The notes under the pieces were generated by a model that worked only from the letters and a program-made list of their open reading frames with translations, did not search any database and was not told the DNA's origin. A stretch of DNA of 64,000 nt, taken from positions 1,616,880-1,680,879 of the forward strand of contig NZ_CP080997.1 of NCBI RefSeq assembly GCF_019645815.1. Direction: 5' to 3'. Shown here piece by piece: positions 44,069 through 55,044 of this stretch; position 1 is the first letter of the stretch, and every line of letters starts with the position of its first letter. The DNA comes from Mycolicibacter heraklionensis. Its GTDB lineage: Bacteria; Actinomycetota; Actinomycetes; Mycobacteriales; Mycobacteriaceae. Both the position numbers and the translations under genes were made by a program.

Positions 44069-44980
44069 ATGTCACCGACCCGGCAGGACACCGTCGAAGT
44101 CGACCTGGGTGGGCATCTGGTCGCGGTCCCCAAAGGCGGTCTCTACGACCGGTACCGGATGAACACCGACCTCGACGACGTCGCCGCCGACCCGCGAGTG
44201 AGCGGTGTCGATTTCTTCCGGCAGCTGCCCAAGACTCGCGTCGACTCACCGATCGGACCGACGCTCACCCCGAACTTCTACTACCGGATCCGCACCGCCC
44301 GGCTGGTCATGCTGGCCAGCACCAGCGCCATCCGTAGCCGGCTGCCAAAAGAATTGGCGCCGTTAGAGATCGGGCCGGGCCTGGGGCTGATCTCGGTGAT
44401 GTTTTTCCGCTACGACGTGTGCGACATCGACTTCTACACCGAAGCCGCCGTCGCAATCGCGGTGCGACCCGCACGGCATGGCCGGCTCGGGTTCGTAGAC
44501 CTGCTCGCCGGGCTCGGCAACGACCACCTTCACAGCTACGTGCTGTCCCTGCCGGTGAGCACCGATATCGCGCAGGTACGAGGTCATGTCGGTTATGGGT
44601 TCCCCAAGTGGGTCACCGAACTTGACGTCGACATCGACGGTCACCGGGCCACCGCCCGGGTGGCCAACGAGGCTGGCGAGACGGACCTGGCGTTATCGGT
44701 GGCCACTCCCGCCCAGATCCGATACCGGACCGGCGACCGGGTCTCCACACTCACCTCGTACACCACTATCCACGGCGCCTGGCACTCCACCCTGAGTCAG
44801 ACCAACGTGCTCTCGGCCGGTACCGCACGTTTCCCGCGCCATCTCGACCTGCGGGTCGGACGGGGGCGGTTGGCCGACGACCTGCGATCGCTCAAACCGA
44901 TCCGGACTGTTCAACTCGACGTCACATGCGAAGCGCAACTCGCCCTGCACATGCCCGTTCCCACGTCGGTTCAGAGTTGA
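44069..44980 (+). CDS. acetoacetate decarboxylase-family protein
   Basis: The 303-residue protein has the ADC-family core: LPKELAPLEIGPGLGLISVM, and VGYGFPKWVTELDVDI containing the Lys of the (Y/F)PK motif that forms the Schiff base in true decarboxylases. It is longer than classical Adc (about 245 residues), with an extra N-terminal part. Many ADC-like actinobacterial proteins act as aldolase-dehydratases or on other keto acids, so the substrate is open. A GAGGAGGAG site precedes ATG 44069. It converges on the MFS gene with 2 bases between. Confidence 0.8.
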   Translation: MSPTRQDTVEVDLGGHLVAVPKGGLYDRYRMNTDLDDVAADPRVSGVDFFRQLPKTRVDSPIGPTLTPNFYYRIRTARLVMLASTSAIRSRLPKELAPLEIGPGLGLISVMFFRYDVCDIDFYTEAAVAIAVRPARHGRLGFVDLLAGLGNDHLHSYVLSLPVSTDIAQVRGHVGYGFPKWVTELDVDIDGHRATARVANEAGETDLALSVATPAQIRYRTGDRVSTLTSYTTIHGAWHSTLSQTNVLSAGTARFPRHLDLRVGRGRLADDLRSLKPIRTVQLDVTCEAQLALHMPVPTSVQS

Positions 44981-44982
44981 GG

Positions 44983-46428
44983 CTATTCGTGCAGTCCGGC
45001 CTGGGCGATCGCCTCGGCCTCCTGCTCGGTGGCCACCGACGGCCCCGAGCCCGGCAACCGTTTGCCGGCCACCTCCGGGGTGAACCACACCGTGATCGCC
45101 CCCACGACGCCGGCGCCCATCAGCAGGTAGGCCGGCACCAGTACGTTGCCGGTTCCGGAGACCAGCGTCTCGGCGACCAGGGGAGTGGTGCCACCGAACA
45201 GCGAGACCGAAATGTTGAAACCGATCGCCACCGCGAAGTAGCGGACGGTGGAGGGGAACAGGGCGGGCAGCGTTGACGGTGTGGTGGCGTAGAAGCACAG
45301 CAGCATCACCCCGATCATCAACACTCCGAGCAGGCGCAGCGCATAGCTGCCGCCCTGGCCGATCAACAGGAACGCCGGCACGGAGCCGACGATCAGCAGG
45401 GCGCTGCCGGTCCACAGGATCGGTTTGCGGCCGATGCGATCGGAGAGTCTGGCCAGCGGCACCACCGCGACCAGCATCAGCAGCAGCGCCACCACGATCA
45501 TCGTCAGTCCGCGGCTGCCGCTGATCCGGCCGACCTGCTTGAAATATGTCGGCAGATAGCCGGTGAGCATGTAGTTGGTGACGTTCTCGGCCAGCACCAG
45601 TCCCATGCAGATCAGCAGGCCTCTGCGCTGCCGGGTGACCGTCCGCTGGAACTGTCCCCAACCGTTGCCGCGGGCGGTGTCGCGGTTTTCGTTGAGCTGT
45701 TCTAGCTCTTCAAAGACCGGGGACTCGTCGATGCGCAACCGCATGTACAACGCGACGACGGCCAGCGGAACACCCAGCAGGAACGGCACTCGCCAGCCCC
45801 ACCGCAGCATCTCGGCAACCGGCAGTTGGGACTTCAGGGCGGTCACCACCGCCGCACCCATCACATAACCGCCGAGCGTGCCCAGTGGCAGGAATCCTGC
45901 CAGCGCTCCGCGATTGCGGTCGGGGGCGTGTTCGCTGATGTGGGTCATTGCGCCCACGTACTCGCCGCCGGTGGAGAACCCCTGCATGACGCGGGTGACG
46001 ATGAGCAGGATCGGCGCCCAGATCCCGATGTCCTCGTAGGACGGCAGCAGGCCGGTGATCGTGGTGCCGACGGCCATCAGCGTGACGGTCATGATCAAGA
46101 TCCGTTTGCGGCCGATGCGGTCGCCCAGCGCGCCGAAGATGATGCCGCCGAACGGCCGGACCGCGAATGCCGCCGCCATGGTTCCGAACGTGGCGATCAG
46201 GCCCGCCGCGCTGGAGCTGTCGCTGGGGTAGAAGACCTGCGCGATCGTGGTGGCCAGGAAGCCGTAGATGCCGAAGTCGTACCACTCCATGAAGTTGCCG
46301 ATCGCGGTCCCCGCGATCGAGCGCTGCATGGCCGCCGGGTCCGAGACCCGGATGTCGTCGCGTGCCCATGTGCTGCGGTTCGTGTGTTCACCGCTGCCGG
46401 ACCGGCCTTTGGTACCCACCGCAAGCAA
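44983..46428 (-). CDS. MHS-type MFS transporter (metabolite:H+ symporter)
   Basis: The 481-residue 12-helix transporter of the KgtP/ProP group is recognised by GTAIGNFMEWYDFGIYGFLA, RPFGGIIFGALGDRIGRKRIL and QGFSTGGEYVGAMTHISEHAP, cited from their starts. It probably imports an organic acid or betaine-like solute. The 5' end is uncertain: the longest frame begins at a TTG (46428), GTG 46419 is another choice, and neither has a clear ribosome site. Next to the redox cluster it may supply the pathway substrate. Confidence 0.83.
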   Translation of the reverse strand: MLAVGTKGRSGSGEHTNRSTWARDDIRVSDPAAMQRSIAGTAIGNFMEWYDFGIYGFLATTIAQVFYPSDSSSAAGLIATFGTMAAAFAVRPFGGIIFGALGDRIGRKRILIMTVTLMAVGTTITGLLPSYEDIGIWAPILLIVTRVMQGFSTGGEYVGAMTHISEHAPDRNRGALAGFLPLGTLGGYVMGAAVVTALKSQLPVAEMLRWGWRVPFLLGVPLAVVALYMRLRIDESPVFEELEQLNENRDTARGNGWGQFQRTVTRQRRGLLICMGLVLAENVTNYMLTGYLPTYFKQVGRISGSRGLTMIVVALLLMLVAVVPLARLSDRIGRKPILWTGSALLIVGSVPAFLLIGQGGSYALRLLGVLMIGVMLLCFYATTPSTLPALFPSTVRYFAVAIGFNISVSLFGGTTPLVAETLVSGTGNVLVPAYLLMGAGVVGAITVWFTPEVAGKRLPGSGPSVATEQEAEAIAQAGLHE

Positions 46429-46506
46429 CGTATACCAACCGCCCGCCCACTTCTCGCCGCACAGCAGGAGCTGCCCGGCCGGGCGGGTGGCCTCTACGAT
46501 GGCGGC

Positions 46507-47322
46507 ATGCGCAGGCTCCCAGGCGTCCTGACCGTGGTCAGCGCTGCTGCTGCCCTGGTCGCCGGTTGCTCAGCCACCCCCTCGCCGCAGGCTCCGACGG
46601 ATGCGCCGGCATCCGCCGCTCCGACGATCTCCGCCACGACTGCGCCAACCTCATCGGTGCCGTCATCCACCGCGTCGCCGTCGCCGTCGTCGTCGTCGTC
46701 GTCGAAGAAGTCCACCGAGCCGCTGCCGGACGCAGCGGCGATCCTGAAGGAGTCCAGCGCCACCACCGCGGAACTCGAGACCGTGCGCCTGTCGCTGTCG
46801 GTGACCGGCAACATCGAGAACATGCCGGTCACGGCGCTCGACGCCGACGTGACTCAGCAGCCGGGCCCCGCGGCAAAGGGCTACGCCAAGATCGCCTACC
46901 GGGGCGCTCCGGCCTATGTCGCGTTCGTGGTGTTCGGCGGCGACTTCTACGTCTCGCAGGAGCACGGCCGCTGGATCGACTACGGTCCCGCCGCGAACTT
47001 CTATGACGCGGCCAACATCCTGAGCCCCGACACCGGGCTGGCCGGCATGCTGACCGATTTCGTCGATCCCGAGGTCCAGGAGCGCGAGACCGTCGATGAC
47101 GTGCACACCGTCCGGATCACCGGCGAGGTGTCGGCTGACGTGGCGAAGAAGATCGTGCCGCAGCTGCACGCCACCAAACGGACCGCGTGCACGGTCTGGA
47201 TCCAGGAGACCGGTGATCACCACCTGGTCGCGCTGGAGCTGGCCGCCGGCGAGGACGCGTCGGTGACGATCACCTTCTCGAACTGGAATGCGCCGGTGAC
47301 TGTCGGCAAGCCGCGCACCTAG
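46507..47322 (+). CDS. LppX/LprAFG-family lipoprotein
   Basis: The 271-residue protein has a signal peptide (1-20) and lipobox LVAGC with Cys21 as the lipid attachment site. A low-complexity Ser/Thr/Pro linker (about 22-70) follows, then a beta/alpha domain of the LppX_LprAFG type (ILKESSATTAELETVRLSLSV and GRWIDYGPAANFYDAANIL, cited from starts). Members bind and shuttle lipids such as triacylated glycolipids across the cell envelope. It is divergent from the transporter; no other envelope gene adjoins it. Confidence 0.87.
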   Translation: MRRLPGVLTVVSAAAALVAGCSATPSPQAPTDAPASAAPTISATTAPTSSVPSSTASPSPSSSSSSKKSTEPLPDAAAILKESSATTAELETVRLSLSVTGNIENMPVTALDADVTQQPGPAAKGYAKIAYRGAPAYVAFVVFGGDFYVSQEHGRWIDYGPAANFYDAANILSPDTGLAGMLTDFVDPEVQERETVDDVHTVRITGEVSADVAKKIVPQLHATKRTACTVWIQETGDHHLVALELAAGEDASVTITFSNWNAPVTVGKPRT

Positions 47323-47474
47323 GTGCCCGGCGAGGTTATCCCCAATCCGCTGTTCTTCCCCAGTTGCCGTTGCGCGCGACGGCCGGCCCGGGTTCGTTGT
47401 CGGGCCCGCCCGGCCCAATGGGTGCAGCACCGGCGAGCCCGTTCGGCCCGCCGCAACCAGGAAGGAATCATGCA

Positions 47475-47939
47475 ATGTACGAGACTTTGTTGACCGTGAT
47501 CGGCAACGTCGCAACAGACCCGATCCGGCGCCGGGTGGGTGAGCACGAATTGATCAAGTTCCGGGTCGCCAGCAACTCTCGCCGACGCGGTGCCGACGGC
47601 AGCTGGGAGACCGGTAACTCGCTGTTCGTGACGGTCAACTGCTGGGACAGGTTGGTCACCGGGGTGGGAGCGTCGCTGAGTAAGGGATTGCCGGTGATCG
47701 TGGTGGGGCATGTCTTCACCAGCGAGTACGAGGACAAGGACGGGGTTCGCCGCTCGTCGGTGGAGCTGCGCGCGACCGCGGTGGGCCCCGACCTGGCGCG
47801 GTGCGCGGCCCGGGTGGAGAAGATCATCGCCGCCGGACCGGACAGCCCGCCCGCTGCCGCCCGTAGCGACGAGGCCGACGACCCGGATTCCGCCGAGGAG
47901 GACGCCGACGCCGATGAGGGGATGGCGCTCACCGCCTGA
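47475..47939 (+). CDS. ssbB: single-stranded DNA-binding protein paralogue SsbB
   Basis: The 154-residue OB-fold protein starts MYETLLTVIGNVATDPIRRR and continues IKFRVASNSRRR and LFVTVNCWDRLVTGVGASL, matching mycobacterial SsbB (Rv2478c) rather than the essential Ssb. The C-terminus is acidic (EEDADADEG) but lacks the canonical DDDLPF-type tip that recruits partners. GGAAGGAATC precedes ATG 47475. It lies upstream of ettA by 81 bases, as in M. tuberculosis. Confidence 0.87.
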   Translation: MYETLLTVIGNVATDPIRRRVGEHELIKFRVASNSRRRGADGSWETGNSLFVTVNCWDRLVTGVGASLSKGLPVIVVGHVFTSEYEDKDGVRRSSVELRATAVGPDLARCAARVEKIIAAGPDSPPAAARSDEADDPDSAEEDADADEGMALTA

Positions 47940-48020
47940 GAGCAGCCGACGGCGGTGCCGGGGTTACCCCCTAGGATGGTCAGCGAGCAAATTCGCGAGA
48001 CCAGGAGGCGACACCCCGGC

Positions 48021-49694
48021 ATGGCTGAGTTCATCTACACGATGAAGAAGGTGCGCAAAGCACACGGCGACAAAGTCATCCTCGACGACGTGACGCTGAA
48101 CTTCCTGCCCGGCGCCAAGATCGGTGTCGTCGGTCCCAACGGCGCCGGCAAGTCCAGCGTCCTGCGGATCATGGCTGGGCTGGACAAAGCGAACAACGGC
48201 GACGCCTTCCTGGCGCCCGGTGCCACCGTCGGCATCCTGTTGCAGGAGCCGCCACTGGACGACACCAAGACCGTCCGGGAGAACGTCGAAGAGGGCGTGC
48301 CGATCAAAGCCAAGCTCAATCGGTACAACGAGGTCGCCGAGCTGATGGCCACCGACTACACCGATGAGCTGATGGAAGAGATGGGCAAGCTTCAGGAGGA
48401 GCTTGACGCCGCCGACGCCTGGGACATCGATTCGCAGCTCGAACAGGCGATGGACGCGCTGCGCTGCCCGCCGCCCGACGAGCCCGTCACCCACCTCTCC
48501 GGGGGTGAGCGCCGGCGGGTGGCGCTGTGCAAACTGCTGCTGAGCAAGCCCGACCTGCTGCTCCTTGACGAGCCCACCAACCACCTCGACGCCGAGAGCG
48601 TGCTGTGGCTCGAGCAGCACCTGGCCTCCTACCCGGGCGCCATCCTCGCGGTCACCCACGACCGCTACTTCCTCGACAACGTGGCGCAGTGGATCCTGGA
48701 GCTCGACCGCGGCCGGGCCTACCCCTACGAGGGCAACTACTCGACCTACCTGGAGAAGAAGGCCGACCGCCTCGAGGTGCAGGGCAAGAAGGACCAGAAG
48801 CTGCAGAAGCGGCTCAAGGACGAACTCGCCTGGGTGCGCTCGGGTGCCAAGGCCCGCCAAGCCAAGAACAAGGCCCGCCTGCAGCGGTACGAGGAGATGG
48901 TGGTCGAGGCGGAGAAGACCCGCAAGCTCGACTTCGAGGAGATCCAGATCCCGGTCGGACCGCGGCTGGGCAACCTGGTGGTGGAGGTCGAACACCTCGA
49001 CAAGGGCTTCGGCGGGCGGCTGTTGATCAAGGATCTGTCGTTCACGCTGCCGCGCAACGGCATCGTCGGCGTGATCGGTCCCAACGGCGTCGGCAAGACC
49101 ACCCTGTTCAAGACGATCGTCGGTCTGGAAAAGCCGGACAGCGGCACGGTCAAGGTCGGCGACACGGTCAAGTTGAGCTACGTCGACCAGAACCGTGCCG
49201 GCATCGACCCGAAGAAGACGGTCTGGGAAGTTGTCTCCGACGGCTTGGACTACATCGAGGTCGGGCAGAACGAGATCCCGTCGCGGGCCTACGTCTCGGC
49301 GTTCGGGTTCAAAGGCCCCGATCAGCAGAAGCCTGCCGGTGTGCTCTCCGGTGGTGAACGCAACCGGCTGAACCTGGCGTTGACCCTCAAGCAGGGCGGC
49401 AACCTGATCCTGCTGGACGAGCCGACCAACGACCTCGATGTCGAAACGCTCGGTTCACTCGAGAACGCCCTCGAACAGTTCCCGGGATGCGCCGTGGTCA
49501 TCAGCCACGACCGCTGGTTCCTGGACCGCACCTGCACCCACATCCTGGCGTGGGAGGGTGACGACGACAACGAGGCCAAGTGGTTCTGGTTCGAGGGCAA
49601 CTTCGGTGCCTACGAGGAGAACAAGGTGGAACGGCTCGGCGCCGAAGCGGCGCGTCCGCATCGAGTGACCCACCGCAGGCTCACCCGCGACTAA
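48021..49694 (+). CDS. ettA: energy-dependent translational throttle ABC-F protein EttA
   Basis: The 557-residue ABC-F ATPase has two nucleotide-binding domains with Walker A GPNGAGKSS (about 38) and GPNGVGKTT (about 356), signatures LSGGERRR and LSGGERNR, and Walker B LLLDEPTNHLD and ILLDEPTNDLD. The arm and charged linker between the domains (KKADRLEVQGKKDQKLQKRL) are of the EttA type. It binds the ribosomal E site and gates elongation by ATP/ADP level. ATG 48021 follows CCAGGAGG at 13 bases; the family start is the same. No membrane helices, so it is not a transporter. Confidence 0.92.
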   Translation: MAEFIYTMKKVRKAHGDKVILDDVTLNFLPGAKIGVVGPNGAGKSSVLRIMAGLDKANNGDAFLAPGATVGILLQEPPLDDTKTVRENVEEGVPIKAKLNRYNEVAELMATDYTDELMEEMGKLQEELDAADAWDIDSQLEQAMDALRCPPPDEPVTHLSGGERRRVALCKLLLSKPDLLLLDEPTNHLDAESVLWLEQHLASYPGAILAVTHDRYFLDNVAQWILELDRGRAYPYEGNYSTYLEKKADRLEVQGKKDQKLQKRLKDELAWVRSGAKARQAKNKARLQRYEEMVVEAEKTRKLDFEEIQIPVGPRLGNLVVEVEHLDKGFGGRLLIKDLSFTLPRNGIVGVIGPNGVGKTTLFKTIVGLEKPDSGTVKVGDTVKLSYVDQNRAGIDPKKTVWEVVSDGLDYIEVGQNEIPSRAYVSAFGFKGPDQQKPAGVLSGGERNRLNLALTLKQGGNLILLDEPTNDLDVETLGSLENALEQFPGCAVVISHDRWFLDRTCTHILAWEGDDDNEAKWFWFEGNFGAYEENKVERLGAEAARPHRVTHRRLTRD

Positions 49695-49747
49695 TGTTGG
49701 CTCGGTAGCGGCGCTGCCGGAGCTGACACCAGTCAGGAGGGGTGGGG

Positions 49748-52700
49748 ATGACAAAGTCCACCAAGGAATCGACCGCGTGGACAACATTTCCCGATCCCTC
49801 TGAGCCGCAAGGCATTCCTGCTTGGGTGTCGGCCGCCTATGTCGAGACCTATCGCGGGTCGCACAGCGACTCTTTGGTCAGCGACGAACCGTCGGGCACC
49901 GATCCGGCCAGCCGGGCCGCCGCCGTCGCCGTCGTGACCCCGGCGCTGCTGGCCGCGCACGCCCGGCTGGCGCAGCACCGGCAAGCCGGTGAGACCCGCG
50001 TTGCGGTGTACCCCGCCGACGATCCGGCTGGTTTCGGGCCGGCACTGCAGGTGGTCACCGAGCACGGCGGCATGCTGATGGACTCGGTGGCGGTGCTGCT
50101 GCACCGGCTCGGGGTGGCCTACGTCGGGATCATGACGCCGGTGTTCACCGTGCAGCGCGATGCGGCCGGGGAACTGCGCTCGGTGGAACCAAGATCCGCA
50201 GACGGCTCCGCGGGGGCTGAGGCCTGGATCCATGTCCAGCTTTCACCGACGGTCACCCGCAACACCCTCGCCGAGACCGAACGGCTGCTGCCCGATGTGA
50301 TGGCCGACGTCCGCCAGGTCGCGATCGACTCCACGGCGATGCGCAGCGCGCTCACCGAGCTGGCGGCCGACGTCGAAGCCAACGCGCACGGGCATTACAC
50401 CGCGCCGGACCGCGAGGATGTCGCCGCACTGCTGCAGTGGCTGGCCGACGGGCACTTCGTGCTGCTGGGTTACCAGAGCGGTGTGGTGCGCGATGGGCAG
50501 GTCTTGGTCGAAGATGCCGCCCGGCTGGGAGTGCTGCGGCTGCGTAAGTCCTTGCGGCCCAGGCTCACCGGCGATAACCTGCTGACCCTGGCGCAGGCCA
50601 CCGTGCCCAGCTACATGCGATTCAGTTCGCGCACCTATGTGGTGGTGATCCGCGAGGACACCGGCGACAGCATCGTCGCGCACCGCTTCGTCGGTCTGTT
50701 CACCGCCGGCGCCATGAATGCCGACGTCTTCGAGATACCGGTCATCTCACACACCGTCCGCCACGCCCTGGCCCTGGCGGAGAAGGAGCCCGGCCACCCC
50801 GGGCAGCTGCTGCTCGACATCATCCAAACGGTCCCGCGCTCAGAGCTTTTCGCGATCGACGCGGAGCAGTTGCTGAACATGGCGATGGCGGTCTCCGACC
50901 TGGGCGCGCGGCGCGGAACCCTGTTGTTCCTGCGCGGCGACCGGACCGGGCGCTTTGTGTCCTGCCTGGTGTACCTGCCCCGGGACCGCTACACCACCGC
51001 GGTGCGGTTGCACATGGAGGACATCCTGATCCACGAGTTCGGTGGGGTAGGGCTGGAATACAGCGCGCGCGTCAGCGAAGCGCCGTGGGCGCTGCTGCAT
51101 TTCATGGTCCGCTTGTCCGACGATCCCGACGCCCGTTCGGTCGACACCGGCGAGTCCAACCGGGTCCGGATCCAGGCGCTGCTGGCCGAGGCCACCCGCA
51201 CCTGGGGAGACCGGTTGCTCGAGACGGCGGCGCAGGACTCCATAGACGCCGACGTGGCCGAACACTATGCCGCCGCCTTCGGCGAAATCTACAAGCAGGC
51301 TGTCACTCCAGCCGAAGCCGTCGGCGACATCGCCATCATCGAGCGGCTTACCTCCGACTCGGTCAAGTTGGTGTTCTCCGACTACGGCGAGGCCGACGGA
51401 AGTCAGTTGGCCTGGTTCCTCGGCGGGCACGGTGCGTCGCTGAGCCAACTGCTGCCGATGCTGCAGTGCATGGGGGTGGCGGTGCTCGAAGAGCGGCCGT
51501 TCACCGTCACCCGGGCTGACGGCCTGCAGGTGTGGATCTACAAGTTCAAGGTGTCCGCGCACCCCACCATCGAGATCCCGGCGACCGGCGCCGAGCGGGA
51601 CGACGCCCAACAGCGGTTCGCCGACGGGGTGACCGCGATCTGGGAGGGCCGGGTCGAGCCCGACCGATTCAACGAACTGGTGCTGCGCGCCGGGCTGAAC
51701 TGGCAACAGGTGGTGGTGCTGCGCGGTTACGCCAAATACCTGCGCCAGGCCCGTTTTCCCTACAGCGAGAACCACATCGCCTCGGTGCTCAACGAGTATC
51801 CGGGTATCGCGCGTGCCCTGGTGGCGCTGTTTGAGGCATTGTTCGACCCATCCCGCACGCACCGCAACCGTGACGCGCAAGCCGCAGCCGCTGACGTCGC
51901 GGCCGGCATCGACGCGGTGGTGAGCCTGGACACCGACCGGGTGCTGCGTGCATTCGCCTCGCTGATTCAAGCCACCCTGCGTACCAATTACTTTGTCACC
52001 CGGTCTGATTCGGCACGGGCACGTAACGTGCTGGCGCTCAAGCTGGATGCCGGCCTGATCGACGAGTTGCCGCTGCCGCGGCCGAAGTTCGAGATCTTCG
52101 TCTACTCACCCCGTGTCGAGGGCGTGCACCTGCGGTTCGGCTTCGTATCGCGCGGCGGGCTGCGCTGGTCCGACCGACGCGAGGACTATCGCACCGAGAT
52201 CCTCGGCCTGGTCAAAGCGCAAGAGGTCAAGAACGCCGTCATCGTCCCGACCGGAGCCAAAGGCGGGTTCGTGGTCAAACACCCACCGACGCCCAGTGGT
52301 AACCCGGTCGCGGATCGCGAGGCGGCCCGCGACGAAGGGATCGCCTGCTACACGCTGTTCATCTCCGGCCTGCTCGACGTCACCGACAACGTCGACCACG
52401 CCACCGGTGCGGTCAGCGCGCCGCCGCAGGTCGTGCGTCGTGACGGAGACGACGCGTACCTGGTGGTGGCCGCCGACAAGGGGACCGCCAGCTTCTCCGA
52501 CATCGCCAACGACGTTGCCAAGTCCTACGGCTACTGGCTGGGTGACGCGTTCGCGTCCGGCGGGTCGGTCGGCTACGACCACAAGGAGATGGGCATCACC
52601 GCCAAGGGCGCGTGGGAGTCGGTCAAGCGGCACTTCCGGGAGATGGGAATCGATACCCAGACCGAGGATTTCACCGTCGTGGGAGTCGGCGACATGAGCG

Positions 52701-54589
52701 GCGACGTGTTCGGCAACGGCATGCTGCGCAGCGAACACATCCGGCTGGTGGCCGCCTTCGACCACCGGCACATCTTCCTTGACCCCGACCCCGACCCCGC
52801 CCGGTCTTTCGCCGAGCGTCAGCGGATGTTCGACCTGCCCCGCTCCAGCTGGGACGACTACGACAAGTCGCTGATCAGCGCCGGTGGTGGTGTCTACCCG
52901 AGAGACCTGAAATCCGTGCCGGTCAGCCCGCAGGTCGCCGGCGTGCTGGGTCTCGACGAGAACATCACCGAGCTCACCCCGCCGGTGCTGATCCGGGCCA
53001 TTCTGCGGGCTCCCGTCGACCTGCTGTTCAACGGCGGCATCGGCACCTACGTCAAAGCCGAGTCCGAATCCGACGCCGATGTGGGCGACCGTGCCAACGA
53101 CCAGGTCCGGGTCAACGGAAACCAGGTGCGCGCCAAGGTGATCGGCGAAGGCGGAAACCTCGGCGTCACGCCCCTGGGCCGCGTCGAATTCGACTTGGCC
53201 GGTGGGCGGATCAACACCGACGCGCTGGACAACTCCGCCGGAGTCGACTGCTCCGACCACGAGGTCAACATCAAGATCCTGATCGACGCCCTGGTCACCG
53301 TCGGCAAGGTCGACGCCGCAGACCGGCCGCAACTGCTGGCGTCGATGACCGACGAGGTCAGCGCGCTGGTGCTGGCCGACAACACCGCCCAGAACGACCT
53401 GATGGGCACCAGCCGGGCCAACGCCGCGAGCCTGCTGCCGGTGCACGCCGATCAGATCCGGCACCTGGTGGCCGACCGCGGCCTCAACCGTGAACTGGAA
53501 GCGTTGCCGTCGGAGAAGGAGATCGCTCGACGCGCCGAGGCCGGGCTGGGCCTGGCCTCACCGGAGTTGGCGACCCTGATGGCGCACGTCAAGCTGACCC
53601 TGAAAGCGGCGGTGCTGGCCACCGACTTACCGGAACAGGATGTGTTCGCCGCACGGTTGCCGCGGTATTTCCCGCAGGTGCTGCAGCAGCGCTTCGGCGC
53701 CGAGATCCGCCAACATCAACTGCGCCGCGAAATCGTCACCACGATGCTGATCAACGATGTGGTGGACACCGCAGGCATCACCTACGCCTTCCGGATCACC
53801 GAGGACGCGGGCGTCGAGCTGATCGACGCCGTGCGTGCCTACGTCGCGACCGACGCCATCTTCGGGGTGGGCGACCTGTGGCGCCGCATCCGCGCCGCCG
53901 GTGAGCAAGACGGCCTGCCGGTCGCGGTGACCGACCGGATGACGCTGGACCTGCGGCGGCTCATCGACCGGGCCGGCCGTTGGCTGCTCAACTACCGCCC
54001 GCAGCCGCTGGCGGTGGGCGCCGAGATCAATCGGTTCGCCCAGCAGGTCGCCGCGCTGTCACCTCGGATGTCGGACTGGCTGCGCGGCGACGACGCCGAC
54101 ATCGTGGCCAAACACATCGGCGAGTTCGCGGCTCAGGGCGTGCCCCGCGGCCTGGCTTCCGACGTCGCCCACGGCTTGTACCGCTACAGCCTGCTCGACA
54201 TCATCGACATCGCCGATATCACCGAACGCGACGCCGACGAGGTCGCCGACACCTACTTTGCGCTGATGGATCGGCTGGGCACCGACGGGCTGCTGACCGC
54301 GGTCGCCCAGCTGCCCCGTGACGACCGCTGGCATGCCTTGGCGCGGTTGGCGATCCGCGACGACATCTACAATTCGGTGCGGTCGCTGTGCCTGGATGTG
54401 CTGGCGGTCGGGGAACCGGACGAGGACGGGATGCAGAAAATCACCGAATGGGAATCGACCAACGCCTCGCGCGTGGAGCGGGCACGGCGCACGCTGACCC
54501 AGATCTACGAATCCGACCAGCGGGATCTGGCGACGCTGTCGGTGGCGGCGCGGCAGATCCGGAGCATGACGCGCGGGGCGGCGTCGTGA
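49748..54589 (+). CDS. gdh: large NAD-specific glutamate dehydrogenase (GDH-180 type)
   Basis: The 1613-residue protein is of the L_180 class. A long N-terminal region with ACT-like regulatory segments precedes the catalytic domain at about 790-1150, where [34 protein letters not shown] and [13 protein letters not shown] are visible. A C-terminal helical region follows. It converts glutamate to 2-oxoglutarate with NAD+, and in mycobacteria is controlled by GarA binding. ATG 49748 is favoured over the GTG at 49742 because AGGAGG is 7 bases before it. The stop overlaps the thioesterase start by 4 bases. Confidence 0.92.
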   Translation: MTKSTKESTAWTTFPDPSEPQGIPAWVSAAYVETYRGSHSDSLVSDEPSGTDPASRAAAVAVVTPALLAAHARLAQHRQAGETRVAVYPADDPAGFGPALQVVTEHGGMLMDSVAVLLHRLGVAYVGIMTPVFTVQRDAAGELRSVEPRSADGSAGAEAWIHVQLSPTVTRNTLAETERLLPDVMADVRQVAIDSTAMRSALTELAADVEANAHGHYTAPDREDVAALLQWLADGHFVLLGYQSGVVRDGQVLVEDAARLGVLRLRKSLRPRLTGDNLLTLAQATVPSYMRFSSRTYVVVIREDTGDSIVAHRFVGLFTAGAMNADVFEIPVISHTVRHALALAEKEPGHPGQLLLDIIQTVPRSELFAIDAEQLLNMAMAVSDLGARRGTLLFLRGDRTGRFVSCLVYLPRDRYTTAVRLHMEDILIHEFGGVGLEYSARVSEAPWALLHFMVRLSDDPDARSVDTGESNRVRIQALLAEATRTWGDRLLETAAQDSIDADVAEHYAAAFGEIYKQAVTPAEAVGDIAIIERLTSDSVKLVFSDYGEADGSQLAWFLGGHGASLSQLLPMLQCMGVAVLEERPFTVTRADGLQVWIYKFKVSAHPTIEIPATGAERDDAQQRFADGVTAIWEGRVEPDRFNELVLRAGLNWQQVVVLRGYAKYLRQARFPYSENHIASVLNEYPGIARALVALFEALFDPSRTHRNRDAQAAAADVAAGIDAVVSLDTDRVLRAFASLIQATLRTNYFVTRSDSARARNVLALKLDAGLIDELPLPRPKFEIFVYSPRVEGVHLRFGFVSRGGLRWSDRREDYRTEILGLVKAQEVKNAVIVPTGAKGGFVVKHPPTPSGNPVADREAARDEGIACYTLFISGLLDVTDNVDHATGAVSAPPQVVRRDGDDAYLVVAADKGTASFSDIANDVAKSYGYWLGDAFASGGSVGYDHKEMGITAKGAWESVKRHFREMGIDTQTEDFTVVGVGDMSGDVFGNGMLRSEHIRLVAAFDHRHIFLDPDPDPARSFAERQRMFDLPRSSWDDYDKSLISAGGGVYPRDLKSVPVSPQVAGVLGLDENITELTPPVLIRAILRAPVDLLFNGGIGTYVKAESESDADVGDRANDQVRVNGNQVRAKVIGEGGNLGVTPLGRVEFDLAGGRINTDALDNSAGVDCSDHEVNIKILIDALVTVGKVDAADRPQLLASMTDEVSALVLADNTAQNDLMGTSRANAASLLPVHADQIRHLVADRGLNRELEALPSEKEIARRAEAGLGLASPELATLMAHVKLTLKAAVLATDLPEQDVFAARLPRYFPQVLQQRFGAEIRQHQLRREIVTTMLINDVVDTAGITYAFRITEDAGVELIDAVRAYVATDAIFGVGDLWRRIRAAGEQDGLPVAVTDRMTLDLRRLIDRAGRWLLNYRPQPLAVGAEINRFAQQVAALSPRMSDWLRGDDADIVAKHIGEFAAQGVPRGLASDVAHGLYRYSLLDIIDIADITERDADEVADTYFALMDRLGTDGLLTAVAQLPRDDRWHALARLAIRDDIYNSVRSLCLDVLAVGEPDEDGMQKITEWESTNASRVERARRTLTQIYESDQRDLATLSVAARQIRSMTRGAAS

Positions 54590-55026
54590 GTCCGGCAGGC
54601 GAATCCACCGGTGCGCCGGTGGGCTTCGTGGCATCGGTTCCGGTGCGCTGGTCGGACATCGACATGTACCAGCACGTGAACCACGCGACCATGGTGACGA
54701 TGCTCGAAGAGGCGCGGGTTCCGTTCCTGTCGCCGGCCTTCGCGGTCGACATCACCAGCGTCGGTCTCCTGATCGCCGAGGTGAAAGTCGCCTACAAAGG
54801 GCAGCTGCGGCTGACGGACTCGCCACTGCAGGTGACGATGTGGGTGTCGCGGCTGCGCACGGTGGACTTCACCATCGGCTACGAGGTGCGCTCGGCGCAC
54901 GCCGCCCCGGATTCGCGGCCCGCCGTGATCGCCGAAACACAGGTGGCCACCTTCAGCATTGACGAGCAGAAGCTGGTGCGGCTGTCCGCCGACCATCGCG
55001 CCTATCTGGAGAAATTCATCCGCTGA
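54586..55026 (+). CDS. hot-dog acyl-CoA thioesterase (Rv2475c-like)
   Basis: The 146-residue 4HBT-type thioesterase shows the active-site segment [20 protein letters not shown] (about 20-39) with the conserved Asp and His-Val-Asn-His, then [18 protein letters not shown]. It would hydrolyse an acyl-CoA. The GTG start overlaps the gdh stop by 4 bases. It ends 18 bases from a convergent tetR. Confidence 0.85.
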   Translation: MSPAGESTGAPVGFVASVPVRWSDIDMYQHVNHATMVTMLEEARVPFLSPAFAVDITSVGLLIAEVKVAYKGQLRLTDSPLQVTMWVSRLRTVDFTIGYEVRSAHAAPDSRPAVIAETQVATFSIDEQKLVRLSADHRAYLEKFIR

Positions 55027-55044
55027 GCGCGCCTACGCGGCTGG

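Noticed and set aside
46650..46710. TCG/CGT-rich low-complexity stretch as a microsatellite or CRISPR-like repeat
   Set aside because: It is the Ser-rich linker of a lipoprotein after its lipobox. No regular repeat-spacer pattern occurs anywhere in the window, so no CRISPR array is called.
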